64,000 nt of DNA from Panicum virgatum (GCF_016808335.1 NC_053149.1:58705922-58769921); one strand, 5' to 3'; numbered from the stretch's first letter, positions 20,380-33,522 are shown. Notes: generated by a model not told the origin, from the sequence alone. Program-made: numbers and translations.

Positions 20380-20960
20380 CGGATCGGGCCTTCCTTTGCT
20401 CCATGTTCTCTTGTTCTGCGGCCTCTGGGTCGCATTGATCCCGCTGCTTCTCCTGCTCATAGTAAACTGATGAGCAAACAATGGGCCGGGTCTGGGCATC
20501 AACCTCGAGATGGTGGCGGTGGCGGAGCCCTACCACGCCATGAAAGCCGCGGCCGACGATGCATGCGACTGGCCGGGGCTGGGGTCGCGGCTGCTGCTTG
20601 TCGGCTGCGTGCTCCCTACATACTATGTGTCGAGAACGAGGGGTTCTTCACGCCAATCTGGACAACCATACTGCAGCCGTGGGCTTCCTCTCGGTACTTG
20701 CCATCGTCCTCATCGTTGGCCTGACGTACCGCGAAACCCTCCTACTCCGTCGACCTCACCGGCTACAAGGGCACCAAGTGACCCGGGCCAGCGCGCTGCC
20801 CGCATCATCTCGCTGGCGTTCAACCTCACGCTCTGGATGAACGACGCACCTGCGTCGACAGCGCGCGCACGGCCGTGGCGTACTCGGGCGTGGCGCTCAG
20901 CTGGGCAGGCCGCACGCGTGGCCCGGAGGCTGGAGGGGCGCTAGGCCGAGGATGTCGAGG
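20380..20960 (+). pseudogene. LEA2/NHL-like membrane protein pseudogene, copy F (divergent member)
   Basis: The pieces lie in different frames. There is a hydrophobic stretch VLLFCGLWVALIPLLLLLIV (about 20,405-20,470), then a second hydrophobic block VGFLSVLAIVLIVGLTYRE (about 20,677-20,735). SVDLTGYKGT, AARIISLAFNLTLWMNDA and ARTAVAYSGVALSW follow. The last blocks match in layout the FNVTLRVNN...RVDVAYEGVPLAHG core of copy D. Several frameshifts and a TGA after GYKGTK show that it is broken. It is divergent to copy D (starts about 100-160 bases apart), which suggests an old head-to-head pair. Confidence 0.5.
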
Positions 20961-23242
20961 TGGTGGCATGGAGGCGGGGTGGGGATGTCGCGCCGCCACC
21001 GCCTCTGCCCGCGATCGCATGGCATCTGATTGGCGATCGGGCGAGGTGGACCCACACCGAAAGAAAAGAAGTCTTGATGCTTCTGTAGAAAAACTCTAAA
21101 GTTAAGGCGTGTTTTTGCAATTTTCGCTCTCCCTCCCTCTTCTACTCTGTTCCCATCGTCCTCCGCAACGCTCTTGCAGCCAACTCGAGATCCTCCTGTC
21201 CTTCGCTGCCACCTAGCGCAATGTGGATTTCTGCGGCCGGGGAAAGCTACTATCGTGCATATAAATACAGGGCTCATTTCCGACGGATGATCTCGCGTGT
21301 TGATTTCGCTTCGAAACAGAGGCGGAGGCTGAGGAAGGTGAAGGCGAGATGCGACCTCCCCGCGCTTGCAGGGCTTTCGCCCCAGCCGGAGCTCCTGCTC
21401 CTGCACCTGCGCAGTCCCAGGTTCGTCCGAAAGCTCCCTGCTCTGCGACGCAAATTCTCATTGACTGGTTCGAAGTGTGTTGAACCCTAACTTTCCCCGA
21501 CAAGTTGAATTCGCGCCGCTCGTTGCTAAACCGTCATTGGAAGGAAATTGCTAGGTTTCAGATAACCATTACCTCCAACAATCTCTATCAAACTTGTTGT
21601 TGATTCGAATTGTGCAAACCCTATACCATTTGTAAGTGCTGGTCTGTCATATGTTGTCATATGTGCTACGGATTGGTATAATTAACTTCGGGGCAGAGCC
21701 AGTAATTGAGCGCGAGGGCTAACCATACGTACGAGAGTATATAGCTTCATGTTTGTTTTGGAGAAAATGAATATAGATTTGTTGCTTAGGTAGGGTGGTC
21801 ATTGCAGTCACTGTAAACGGATACAATTCCCCATTTCGTAGCAAAATGATCAGTTTGACATCCAATACAGTTCTATTTTTGTCTTTTGTTCTGCATGTTA
21901 TTACCCCATTTGCATGCAATTCATAAATCACCTGACACAAAATTTTACACCAAAATTTGGGAGAGCTTGAATTGAAGGAATAGTACTACTGTACTAGTAT
22001 CAATGCAATGATCCATGGAATAGTTTGTAAGAGTTAATCAACTGGTATCTACCATAACTGTAAGTAATTATGTTTCACTAGATCAGAGTATGTGATCATA
22101 TTACTCCTTTTGCACCTTCCTTTTGTTTCCCCTTTATGCTTTGATCTTCATGTCCTTTCCCTAGGACAGCAGCACTGCATTTCCCCTTAGCAAGTAACAT
22201 TCCGGGCTGGGCTGCGTGGGGGACCAACTAGTCTGAGTAGTTTAAACAATCAGTTGTTCTTTTATAGGCAAATGATTGGATGATGCATCATCTGGATTAA
22301 AAAAACTGAAGTGGAACTTTAGGTCTTTATATATCCCCTCTTATTTTGCTACGATAACATTACGACTTTGGAGTAATTATTTACAGCAAAATGTTCTATG
22401 TGTGTGCATGTGTGCCCCCCCCTGAGGGGGGTGGCAAAAGTGACCTATCCCCTTTTGTTTTTCGCAATAATGCATATTATACCTGACTTTGTGATTGGTT
22501 GTGTTTCTTTTTTGAAGAAAACAATCTTATTGCAATTTGTCACCAGAAATTTACTCTTATATATTTTGTAAATGTTATTTCAGGGCATGCTATTTCATTT
22601 GTTATCACATTGGCTTCCTTGTAAGTATTTAAACTTTTCTATTAAGAATATATCTTGGTGTGTCCCACCAGATCAATAGTTTAACTTATACTACTGAACG
22701 TAGACAACAATGAGATATGCATAACTAGATGCTTACATGGGACACACCGGAAATTTCTTCACAGGTCACTTACCAAAGTTTCAAATCTAATGTCTCATTT
22801 TTTTTGGGTTTTATCTATGGAAAGGAATCAATGGAACATCCATATTATATATTATTTGACCCTTGGTTATATTGGTATGGATGTGGACATATGAACTTAT
22901 CATGGACTCAGGAGTACATTTACGATGGCTTCAACATTATGAATTTATGAGGGATTCAGGAATTTGAATGTTCACCACTTTACCTTGAATGCTATTTCGT
23001 TATGGGTCTCCAAGGATATTTTTTTATGGGTTTCAAGCATATTGATGTTAATTTAGTTTGCTAGCATTTTTTTTTGTAATACTAGCAATACAACTAAAGA
23101 GCACCACGAGGTAATTATATGGATAGATGTTTCCATTTTCCTTTTACTGATTGCTGAAGACAACATTGTATTTTAGTTTGTTGGCATGATCTCCCACTAA
23201 TGGATTTATGTGTTTGGGAAAAAATGCAAATTATTTTCTCAG
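20961..23242. other. Intergenic / upstream part of membrane-protein copy 1
   Basis: The first 500 bases are GC-rich with chance open frames on both strands. The rest is AT-rich. From about 22,920 the sequence is alignable to 36,930-37,100 (for example CTATTTCGTTATG and AATACTAGCAAT), so it is the duplicated 5' flank or intron of the membrane-protein gene. No exon upstream of 23,243 was recognised. Confidence 0.4.
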
Positions 23243-24122
23243 CCCAAGGGTGTGGAGACTTAGACAGTTGGCAATTGCAATTGATCACTCCCTTTTGGTG
23301 CCACTTCTGCACATTCCCAATCATCATCATGCTGCGAGGAGGGTCCAATCCTGGCTTCTTGCTTCTTTGGTCCACAGTTTGACCTTGATTCTTCACAAAC
23401 ACAATGAGTTTGACTTTGATCTCATATGTTCCAGTCCTTTGTTTGCTCTTGTTCTCAGTGCTGTACTGCTTGCCATCTTATTGCGGCACTACCCTATTTC
23501 AGAGGTAAAAAAAGTAGCACTACAGTGTACTACATACATATGTCATATTGTCATAGTGCGAGCGTCTGAGATCGTAGGCGTGGTGGACGGGCGGCTGGGG
23601 ACTCGGCTCCTGGCGACGGCGAGGACGTGACGCCGTCCTTGTGGCCGGCATCGAGCGTGAGTGCGACAAGAGACATAGGCAGGAGATGCAAGTATAGAAG
23701 ACAGACACAAGTGCCAAGAGATCAGAATGATCTCCAGCATAACCACCTTCATTGACGAGTACAATAGTTATAGGTTTGATTACACAACTGCCTAAACATT
23801 GGAATTCAAATACACGATCAATTCAAACACACGCTCTCTACTTTCCACGATGTGGCATGCACCCCTAACTCCTTCAGCCACGGTTCCTTCGCTTGTACAC
23901 GTGGCCGACCATAACACATATATAGAATTCTTTTCATTTGGTCCACAAGGGTACTAACTAACAACCTCATGCTATTATTTTGCAGGATGTTTGCATTAAT
24001 GTAGTCATTATTTGGCTTGGTGGGATTGGCTATTTGCTACTTGTGTTTACGACCATGAAGTATCTTCGGAGCACAATCACGTTAGAGATTATCCTTATTC
24101 CTATTTGCACTTCGCAAATCAG
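23243..24122 (+). pseudogene. Multi-span membrane protein, copy 1, truncated
   Basis: Two exon-like blocks match the 37.2-kb copy. Block 1 is 23,243-23,504, with acceptor TTTCTCAG and donor GTAAAA. It has 87 open codons including RVQSWLLASLVHSLTLIL and LFALVLSAVLLAILLRHYPI. Block 2 is 23,986-24,122, with IIWLGGIGYLLLVFTTMKYL and STITLEIILIPIC. Block 2 is 10 bases shorter than its partner near its end, which alters the phase. The last two exons of the 37-kb copy are missing. An LTR-like sequence occupies their place, and a 3'-UTR-like match reappears at about 25.2-25.36 kb. It is therefore a decayed duplicate. The family was not recognised. Confidence 0.55.
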
Positions 24123-24234
24123 GTATGATTGATTTGGTTTAAGATATCTGCCAACAGCTCTCTACATAGCTAATGCAAGTTCGTAAGGGATTTAGTTGAA
24201 TCCAAAATTAATGTTGAAGCTTCTTTTAAAAAAA

Positions 24235-24545
24235 CTGTGAAGAGGGGGACACCCCTATTTATAGGACTTCATAGTTCATATGGTGTTGTCATGTGTCCAC
24301 CTTCTACACTCTTCTACATATCTAGAGTTTTCTCCATCTTTATTCTATCATACAAATATCTTTGCTCTAGATAATTCTACACTTCACCATGAAGCATAAT
24401 AACTATTACTAGTACTCCACTCTTCTAGAACCTTCTTACCTTGGCATGATCTTATCCTCATGCATTGCGAAGTTAGTTTCTTGTGATTTCCAAAATCTTC
24501 TAGAATATTCCAAGTATGCATTGCATATTTCGACACAGAACCATC
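24235..24545 (-). mobile_element. LTR-like promoter fragment (minus)
   Basis: The minus strand reads GTGGACACATG...CCATATGAACTATGAAGTCC, then TATAAATAGGGG, similar to the plus-strand sequence at 36,480-36,880. The TATA box, AT-rich upstream part and repetition point to an LTR of a copia-like element. The ends are not defined. Confidence 0.45.
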
Positions 24546-24687
24546 CTTTTAGGGCTCTGAATCGTACGAAAGAGCCAACACAGGAAAGTCATCGATCGCC
24601 TGAATATGTACAGTCCCCCACGGCACATCTGCTCGTCCAACACGCTGAACTCTGGGCATGCAGAACCAGGATTGCTGATCTCCCTTA

Positions 24688-24826
24688 GGCCTTGATCGGT
24701 TAATCCCCTAACAAGGGAATTTTGACTTTTGAGGGATTGGAAAAGATGGAGAGGATTTTGACTTGCAGTTTAATCCCTCCCAAATCTCTCCAATTTTCTT
24801 CAATCCCCTTCAAACTGAACAAACCC
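24688..24826. mobile_element. Tourist-type MITE (PIF/Harbinger)
   Basis: 139 bp with ends GGCCTTGATCGGTT and, reverse-complemented, GGGTTTGTTCAGTTTG, flanked by TTA on both sides (24,685-24,687; 24,827-24,829). The TTA duplication and GGCCTTGTTCGGTT-like ends are classic for grass Tourist/Harbinger MITEs. Confidence 0.8.
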
Positions 24827-24829
24827 TTA

Positions 24830-26871
24830 TCTTGCCTATGATATGTTGTTGAAACCTCCAACATATAATTACTTAGGTTCCGGCTCTTACCTCCCTGCTC
24901 GCCATCTTATGCTCTGTACAACTTGCAACACTTTGTACTCATTTTGACTGACCCTAGTCTGCCATCTGATGCTCTATATACTGCTTGCAACACTTTGTAG
25001 TCATTTTGACTGACCCTGGTCAGTTAATCGAGTGTTCAGGTGACCCGGAGGCCCATCAGTTGCTCCTCAAAACAAAACATGATATCCTTCTGTTTCTCAA
25101 CGCTTAGGAGTATTTATGCGTGTTAAAATGATGGAAAGTGGAATGACCGCTTGTGCACCAAATCACGCTGAGATTGTCACTGTTGTTGTTAGGACGCAGG
25201 AGAAAAGACTTTTTAAAGGCGACAAGGCATAACGAATGCAGATGCCGCGGTGACCAAAAACAACTAGGAAACTTAATCTTTGTTGATTATAAAGACTTTC
25301 TTCAGCTGTATCTGGTTGTAGCCTTGGAAGTCTCGCTCCTATCTGTGAAATGATCAAATGCTCTATGTATCATTAAAAAAAAATGTTCTACGTAGAAAAC
25401 ATGGTCAGGACTCAGGAGGCGAAGAAAAAAAGAGCGAACGTGTGAGTGGTGATCGCTATCGGGAATTTTTTTTAAAAATATTATTTTAATAAAAAATTGC
25501 GAAGATAGATGGCACAATAGAAAAGTTGCAAATTTAAGTTAAAAAAAACAAAAGTTGCAAATGTGGCATATAGTGGGCCACCTAAGAGCCCATAGACTTG
25601 CTATCGGCTGCCCAGTAACCGATAAGTCTACGTGGCAATGAAAGAACTTGTAGGTATACCTCGATTGTTGGCCTGTCATAGCCGACAGCACTAATCAGTC
25701 CTTGAGGAGTCGATATTTGTGTACGCACTCATTAATTTCATCCATAGTTTCATCACCTTAAATACATGCACGGAGAGCCTACGAACGTGTGCAGCTGAAT
25801 AATGGGTCGCTAACAATTCTCACCCATTAGTTTAGTGAGATTAAATATGCATGGTCATATTAGGCCAGTTTCAATGAGAATTTTATGAAGAGTTTCGTAA
25901 TATTAAATATCATCAATTTTGCTGATACGATAAGAAGAGATAAGAATAGAGTTTCATAGGATGTGAGGAGAGTTTATCACCATCAAACTCATATGGCCAA
26001 GTTATCTAGTTTCTAGTCTAGATAACTGTGCCCATAAAACTCCCAAAGAGACTGGGCTTAAGATTACCCATTAAATTGAAATTCGTCTCAAGGTGTTCCG
26101 CATACCCATATGCATGGTCATTACTGAGATTAAACATGGTGTTAATGTTAGCAGGCTAGATGATGCATGCGTTTGACAACTACTCTCTCCGTCACAAAAT
26201 AAATGTTGGTTACACATTAATAGTAGTGAAAATAATTATATTACCCCTAATTAACTATAGCAGTTTGATTGAAAATCACGCTATTCATTTGGTTCCCTAA
26301 ATACTCAATAAATGCAAACCCATTGAAATCGAAAAATTAATATCTACTTAAGCTGACTCTATGCCCATCTTTATATAATTTTTCTTGGTATTGATAATGC
26401 TTTAGGTCATTCTCAATGTATAGTTTATGACACAATTACCAATACTAAGAATTTGGTAACCGAAGGAGTGTTAGTCAGTCTCAGTGCACAGTTTTATGGC
26501 ATGGTTAACTAGATTGGAAAATGGAAACTAGCTAATTGTGCCAGATGAGTTTTATGGTGACGAAATTCTCCTCACATCCCATGAAACTCCATCCTTCTCT
26601 CTTTTTGCCAGTCAGCAAAATTGATGCTATTTAATGCCACGAAATCCTCCATGAAACCTCCATTGAGACCGAATTAGCCTAAAAAATCACAATTAACCGC
26701 TAATAGATTGTATAATAATTGCCGTTATACATGCCTTAATATAGATGTCATTTTGGATTCCGACATGTGTAATCTCTGTTGGGGCTTTGATGAGTTTGCT
26801 AAGGTCAGGACTCAGGACTCTTATTTATTTGGTTTCGGACTCTAATTCGCAAGAAAGACACACATCAACCT
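24830..26871. other. Intergenic between cluster units, no intact gene
   Basis: 25,190-25,370 resembles the 3' flank of the membrane-protein gene at 39,340-39,510 (CCGCGGTGAC, TCTTCAGCT, GTGAAATG.TC...GCTCT). 26,098-26,470 repeats 12,655-13,060. The remaining sequence is AT-rich, with loosely repeated words (TCTCAATG..CATAG; ATGAAACTC). No coding frame is supported. Confidence 0.45.
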
Positions 26872-26879
26872 GTAATAAT

Positions 26880-27410
26880 TAGGGATGGCAATTCCACCCG
26901 CGGATGTGGGTATCCGTAGAATTTAGACCCGACGGGTGCGGATGCGGGTCCGATATTCTACCCGTGGGTGGACCCGCATCCGGCGGGTGTGGGTTTGAGA
27001 TTCCACTCGCGGGTGGACCTGCACCCATTCGAATATAAAGAAACCCCAAACCATCCTGCTTAGGTAAGGTTCAGCCCAACTATCCTAACTATAAAATGAG
27101 CACATATACTTATGAATTTGTTGTTAGTTTGTCTTTATTACTTTAAACTTATGAATTTGTTGTTAGTTTGACCTTATTACTTATAGAAATGTACTATTTA
27201 ACTGTTTAAATTGATGGATTTGTGCATATTTATTATAGCTATTGCCACACCCGCAGGTACCCGAAACCTGCCTGAAACCCGTGGGTGCAGGTGCGGGTGC
27301 AAAAATGCACCAGCGGGTCTGCCTGCGGACGGGTTTTCCCCAACGCCACGGGTTTGCTTGCGGGCGGGTTTTCGCCAAACTCGCAACTGCATCCGCGGGT
27401 GCCATCCCTA
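26880..27410. mobile_element. Non-autonomous hAT element with GCGGGT repeats
   Basis: It begins TAGGGATGGCA and ends TGCCATCCCTA as a perfect inverted repeat. An exact 8-bp target duplication GTAATAAT lies on both sides (26,872-26,879; 27,411-27,418). The arms are full of ACCCGCGGGTG-type words. The matching sequence near copy B (about 14,770-14,800) lacks it, so the insertion came after the duplication. Confidence 0.88.
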
Positions 27411-27892
27411 GTAATAATCAGCATAAACATCTCTGCTATAACAACGCGCGGCTGTGCCGACCGAACTAAGGTCCAGTCGTTAGCTTGTTTTGGTTTCTGG
27501 ATCCTCGAATCATCTTCTGATATCCATGGGCACCGGCCTCCTTGATGACGATGAGCGCGGCTTCGTGGAGAGGCGCAATTGAAGTATCATCATACTTGCA
27601 TTGTTTCTCATCACGCTTTTCTTACCGTTGATTCTACATATCGTCTACGACTTCCGAGTTTTGGGTGAAGTTGTCCACCGTCGAGGGGGCTCGACCGGAG
27701 CGCCGACGCGGTGACCGCGCCCACCTTCCACATCACCCTATGAGTCAACTACGATCATGGCGGCAACCATGGCCTCTGGCCGCTCTGCGGCAAGGGGGCC
27801 GCGTGGACGTGGCATATGCGGGCGTGCCGATCGCGCACGGCGATCTCCTGGAGTTCTGTGTGATGGCAGGGACCATCGGGTCCGTCCCTGTC

Positions 27893-28373
27893 TGTCAGGC
27901 ACCGCATTGCCATTCAGAGTATTCAGTCTTCAGAAGCATTCAGTCTTGTGGCGCCAAGAGAAGTCGGCGTCCATCTTACCGCTTCAGCGACTTCGTCTTC
28001 ATCGTTCGATCGTCATCTAACGGCTTCCGGCAAAGGATGACGGGCTATAGCATCCAGTGGGCTGGCGTCTATGAGTGTTTGTTAAACACTGAACTTAGCG
28101 TCAGTTTAATTAAGACATTAATGTAATTAGGCCGCCAACTGTTAAAAGGTGGAGTAGGTGGGTTGTTACACTTTATCGTGGATGAAGAACTTGTTCTGTT
28201 AGCTAGGGTTAGCTGTAGGCGCCGTCTCATTGTCGGCGTGGAGATTAGACCATCGCTATGTACTGGTATTGAATTTCTCTATTGCAGTTACATCCTAGCT
28301 GATTTTTTTCCTGAGTTCTTCTGATCTACCGATCTAGCGTAGTTTTAGTTAGCTGAATAGTTCGTTCCTCACA
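27893..28373 (+). repeat. 5' LTR of the gypsy element
   Basis: 481 bp, TGTCAGGC...CTCACA, followed by the primer-binding site at about 28,374-28,392. Confidence 0.92.
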
Positions 28374-28780
28374 ATTGGTAATCAGAGCTGGTTGTTCCTT
28401 GGCCAGAATTTTTTTCCTTTTTCCAAAGCCATAGTTCTGGATCTAGTCCGATAGGCTCGGTGGATTGGTGGTTTCGACTCACTCGTGCAAAATCCCACCC
28501 ATCCCACCCGGATCCACGAATAACACCCTCGAAATCCCATTCGTTATCGGTTGAATTGAAGGAGGCGAGGGTTGCAAGACAAGTTCTTGTGTAAAATTCC
28601 GGGAGCCAAGGTCAATTCAGAACCGAGGAGGCGTTGGAGGCGAGTTACCAGTAGCAAGGGTTGAAGGGCTTGTCCTTGTGTAAAATTTTGTAGCTACTTC
28701 CGTAACTCAGGTGGCGGTAGACCGATCTTGCAGATCTATCTTGGGGAGAGCTTGCCTCGAACCGAATTTGCAAGAAGGAG

Positions 28781-31700
28781 ATGGTGAATTCAGGTGATTC
28801 TGATGGGGTTGCCTATGCAACAGCGGTGGAAGTGGATGTGATTTGCCGTACCTTGGATTCATTTATGAAGACCCAGGAAGAACGCAACACTACTTTGGAG
28901 CATACCCTGGATAAGATCCTTGGAAAGATTGAGAAGTTATCCACTCGAGCAGAACCTCCAATTGTTGAAGATAAGGGCTCTAATATTAAGGGTAAGCCAG
29001 TTCATCACATCCATAAGTCTACTCATTTTGGTCCACCATATCAGCAAGACTCTCGCTATTTTTACATTCCTCCTGATTCCACAAAGGCCCAATTCTTCTC
29101 TGGTTTTGAGCATGGAGAAACTACTAGAGATCCGGAGATGAGAGAAACTGAATATGACTTGCATGATTGCCCCTGGAATGAGATGGAACTAGCAGCCTTC
29201 TATGAGGGAGCCAATAGAGATATGCACAATATCCTACCTCCATCTGAATTGTATACACCCAAACATCCACACATTGCTGTTCATAATACCCCAACACAAC
29301 ACATGGAGTATCAACCCCAAACCAATCAGAGGCAATAGCACTTTGCATCCCAAATGCAGTTCCAACAAAGAGTGGTAGCAAAGGGACCCAAATTGTCATT
29401 TCCTGAATTTGATGGCACTGACCCTGATGGATGGATTAGGAAGTCTGAAAAATTCTTTGAGCTTGCTGCTGTTCCTACTGAGGAGAGAGTTAAAATAGCA
29501 GTTATGTATCTGAATGGAAAAGCTGAGTATTGGTGGAGAGGTACAGGATGTAACCCTTCCACATTACCCTGGCATCAATTATGTCGATTGTTGGAAGACA
29601 GGTTCTTGGAGATTTCCACTGCTGAGATTATTGGCCAATTTCACAATCTCAAGCAAACAGCTACAGTTCCTGAATACATTGACAAGTTTGAGGAGTTCAT
29701 GGGTCTGGTAAAAAGAACCAACCCCTCCCTACAGGAAGATTATTTTGTCTTCAGTTTAATTGCAGGCCTTAAGGAGTATATCCAACACCATTTGCAATGC
29801 CACAAACCATCCTCTCTCACTCAAGCTTTCTGGTTTGCTAGAAGGTTGGAACACACCTACCCTCAATTCCAGAAACCAGTTAAACAGTGGACCAAGGAAC
29901 AAAAACCACCTGAGCCTAAAGATAATGTTAATCCTACCATAGCTGATCTGAGAGCAGCTGGGAAGTGTTTCAAATGTAGGGAACCATGGGTTCCAGGACA
30001 TACAAAAGTCTGCAAAGGCAAACAAAATTTCTCTATGATCCTAGTTGAAAATGAAGAGGACAAAGAGGAGGTGGCAGTAATTGATGATAACACTCAGTCA
30101 GAAGATGGGGAGTTTTATGCTGTTCCACCCATTCCTGTAGCTCAAGTCTCTATGCATGCTTTGTGTGGCTCTACTTCCTCTGCAACTATGTTTACACTGA
30201 AATTACAGTTTGGCAAAATTAAAGCTATTGCTATGATAAACACTGGCAGTGATATTTCCTTCATCAATGCAAAATTTGCTACAAAGCACAAGTTTCAGAT
30301 TGCAGCTACCTCCCCTCTACAAGTAGCAGCTGCCAATGGCTCTACCATGATTAGTGAAACATCTTGTTCTGTGTGTTCATATACCATCCAAGGCCAGGAA
30401 TTCATTTCTGACTTCAGACTTTTAGAACTGCAAGGTTATGACATTATTTTGGGAGCTGACTGGATCTTTGCTCATAGCCCAGTGGGCTTCAACCTCAGAA
30501 CTAGAGAACTAACTATGACCAAAGATGGTGTTAAGCACATTACCTTCCAGGATGAATCTCTACCACCCAACCACTTGCTCATAAGCCCAAAGAAGTTATG
30601 CCACCTTTTAAAGAAGCAAGCATGTTCATCAGTGGTTGTACTCAACACTCTGTCCCATGATACTATTCCTGAGAACCTCCAAGCTTTGCCACCTGCTATC
30701 TCCACAGTCTTACATGAATATCAGGATGTATTTTAGGAACCTACTGAATTACCACCTCCAAGAGAAGTGGATCACTCCATTGTGTTGCTGGATAACACAA
30801 AAGTGGTTAATCAGAGACCCTACAGACTCCCATTTCATCAAAAAAATGATTTAGAGGAATTGATCACCCACATGTTGGCATCCCAAATGATTAGACCAAG
30901 CTTGAGCCCATACTCTTCTCCAGTTATCCTTGTCAAAAAGAAAGATGGGACATGGAGGCTTTGTGTAGATTATAGACAACTCAATTCCAACACTGAGAGG
31001 ACACAAGTATCCAATACCAATCATTGAAGACTTGTTGGATGAACTGTTTGGAGCTCAGATATTTTCCAAAATTGACTTGAGGTCTGGATATCATCAGATA
31101 TGAATGAAGGAAGAAGACATCCATAAAATAACATTTTCTACACATCTCGGCCATTTTGAATATGTGGTGATGCCATTTGGATTAACCAACGCCCCAGCCA
31201 CATTTCAGTCACTCATGAATTCAGTTCTGGCTCAGTATCTCAGAAAATTTTCCTTGGTCTTTTTTTTTATGATATCTTGATATACAGTTCCACTATGCAT
31301 GATCATGTGCACCACTTGAGATCTGTCTTGGAAGTTTTGAGAGCCAACAGGTTGTATGCTAAAATGAGCAAGTGCTCTTTTGCTCAAAGTGAAATAGAAT
31401 ATCTTGGACATATCATCAGTAAAGATGGAGTAGCTACTGATCCACAAAAATTGAGCATCATCAAACAATGGCCTTCTCCTACCACAATTACTCAGCTCAG
31501 AGCCTTTTTGGGATTAACAGGGTACTATAGAAGATTTGTGCAGGGTTATGGAGTGATTTGTATGCCACTATATGATGTCTTGAGAAAGGATGCTTTTCTT
31601 TGGTCTGATCAACAGGAGACAGCATTTCAGCGTCTGAAACAAGCTATGTCCACACCCCAGTTCTGGCTCTACCAAATTTCACCTTGCCCTTTGTATTGGA

Positions 31701-33492
31701 AGCTGATGCTAGTGGACATGGTATTGGTGCTGTTTTGATGCAGCAGGGCAAACCATTAGCCTACTTCAGTAAAACATTAGGCCCAAAGGCAGCAGCCCTA
31801 TCTACATATGACAAAGAAAGCATAGCCATCCTGGAAGCTTTAAAGAAATGGAAACATTATTTGGCTAGTTCTTCTGTAGTAATCAGAACTGTTTAACAAA
31901 GCCTTAAATATATTCATGAACAGAGACTTGTTGATGGAATCCAGCACAAACTTCTGATAAAATTGTTGGGCTTTAACTATGTGGTGGAATACAAAAAAGG
32001 CAAAGAAAATAAAGTAGCAGATGCTTTATCCAGAGCTAACCATGCTAACTTATTAGCCATCTCTTGTGTGGTTCTTGTGTGGATTGAACAAGTAGCTACT
32101 TCTTATAATGAGGATACAAAGTGTCAAGATATTATTGCCAAACTAAGCATTGACAAGGCAGCTGTTCCATCCATGGCACTGCAGAATGGTATCCTCAGAT
32201 ATAAGGGCAAAATATTCATTGGCAGTACTGGTAATCTGAAACTTCAGTTGTTGGACAGTTTCCATCAGTCTGCACTAGGGGGACATTCAGGTGACCGAGC
32301 TACTTACAAAAGACTCAGATTTGTCTTCTATTGGCCTAATATGCATCATCAAGTCAAGGAGTATGTCAAGACTTGTCCCATATGCCAGAAAAACAAATCT
32401 GAACATCATCCCTATCCTGACCTGTTGGAACAGTTGCCAGTACCAGAAATGGCCTGGACTCACATTTTCATGGATTTTGTGGAGGGTTTGCCCAAATCCA
32501 ACAGCAAAGATGTGATATTAGTTGTTGTTGACAGATTTACCAAATATGCTCATTTCCTAACATTGAGCCACCCCTTTCAAGTACAAGATGTCGTCACCCT
32601 CTTTCAGGACCACATCTTGAAACTGCATGGCTTACCCACTGTTATAGTGACAGATAGAGACAAAATATTCACTAGCAACTTGTGGCAAGCATTGTTCCAG
32701 TCATTGGGAGTTAAGCTCCATCTTAGCATGGCCTATCATCCAGAAACAGATGGGCAGACTGAGAGAGTCAACCAGTGTTTGGAAAATTACTTGAGATGCA
32801 TGTGTTTCACAACACCAAAAAAATGGTATTATTGGATCTCTCTTGCTGAATGGTGGTACAATACATCTTACCACACCTCTCTTAATATTACACCCTTCCA
32901 AGCTTTATATGGTTTCCCCCCACCACAAGTTGCTGAGGTCATTCTACCTGATTGGCCAGAAGATACAGCCAGAACTATTTTGCAGACTCGGCAGTTAGCA
33001 AACCAACTCATCAGGGATAATCTATTAAAAGCACAAGCTCATATAAAACATCAAGCTGACAAACATCGCACTGAGAAATAGTTGGAAGTGGGTGACATGG
33101 TTTATCTAAAGATACAACCCTATAGACATTCATCTCTTAGCATCCACAGATCCCTCAAGCTTCACTCTAAATATTATGGTCCTTTCAGAGTGTTGGAAAA
33201 GATTGGCAAAGTGGCCTACAAAATCTTATTACCTGACAACTGTCAACTTCATCCTATGTTCCATGTAAGTCAATTGAAAAAGCACATCGGACCTAAGATA
33301 GTACCCACACCTGATCTTCCACTGATTGAAGCTCATGGCAACATCAAAGTTGCTCCACTTGTCATTCTGGAAAGAAGAATGATCCCTCGTCACAATGAAC
33401 CAGTAGTTCAGTGGTCCAATTTACCTGCTTCAGAAGCTACTTGGGAGGATGCCTCATTCATTAGGCAGGTTTTTCCATCATTCCACCCTTGA
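28781..33492 (+). pseudogene. gag-pol polyprotein of the gypsy element, multiply broken
   Basis: The start codon region is at 28,781. Gag core at about 29,400-29,720 (FPEFDGTDPDGWI). Zinc knuckle at about 29,960-30,016 (CFKCREPWVPGH..VC). Protease near 30,235, where the catalytic DTG reads NTG. RT at about 30,880-31,300 ([27 protein letters not shown]), with the FxDD box altered to YD near 31,269. RNase H from about 31,690. Integrase at about 32,220-32,930, with the HHCC finger and the D, D, E residues still readable (MDFVEGLP, VTDRDKIF, GQTERVNQ). A chromodomain-like tail (SNLPASEATWEDASFI) ends at 33,492. In-frame stops lie at 29,336, 30,734, 31,101, 31,894 and 33,079, with frameshifts near 31,010 and 31,665. 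It cannot make a full polyprotein. Confidence 0.9.
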
Positions 33493-33522
33493 GGACAAGG
33501 ATGCTAAAGGGGGGGGGGGCTT

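Noticed and set aside
20897..21406. 169-codon minus-strand open frame
   Set aside because: Low-complexity, no recognised domain, partly overlapping LEA2-like copy F. Treated as chance.
21221..21490. 89-codon plus-strand frame starting MWISAAGESYYRAYKY
   Set aside because: No motif, no splice context, and an overlapping open frame on the other strand. Not supported as a gene.
31021..31270. Possible programmed frameshift in the gypsy polyprotein
   Set aside because: The shift near 31,010 is followed within 100 bases by an in-frame stop and an altered RT box. It is ordinary decay, not recoding.
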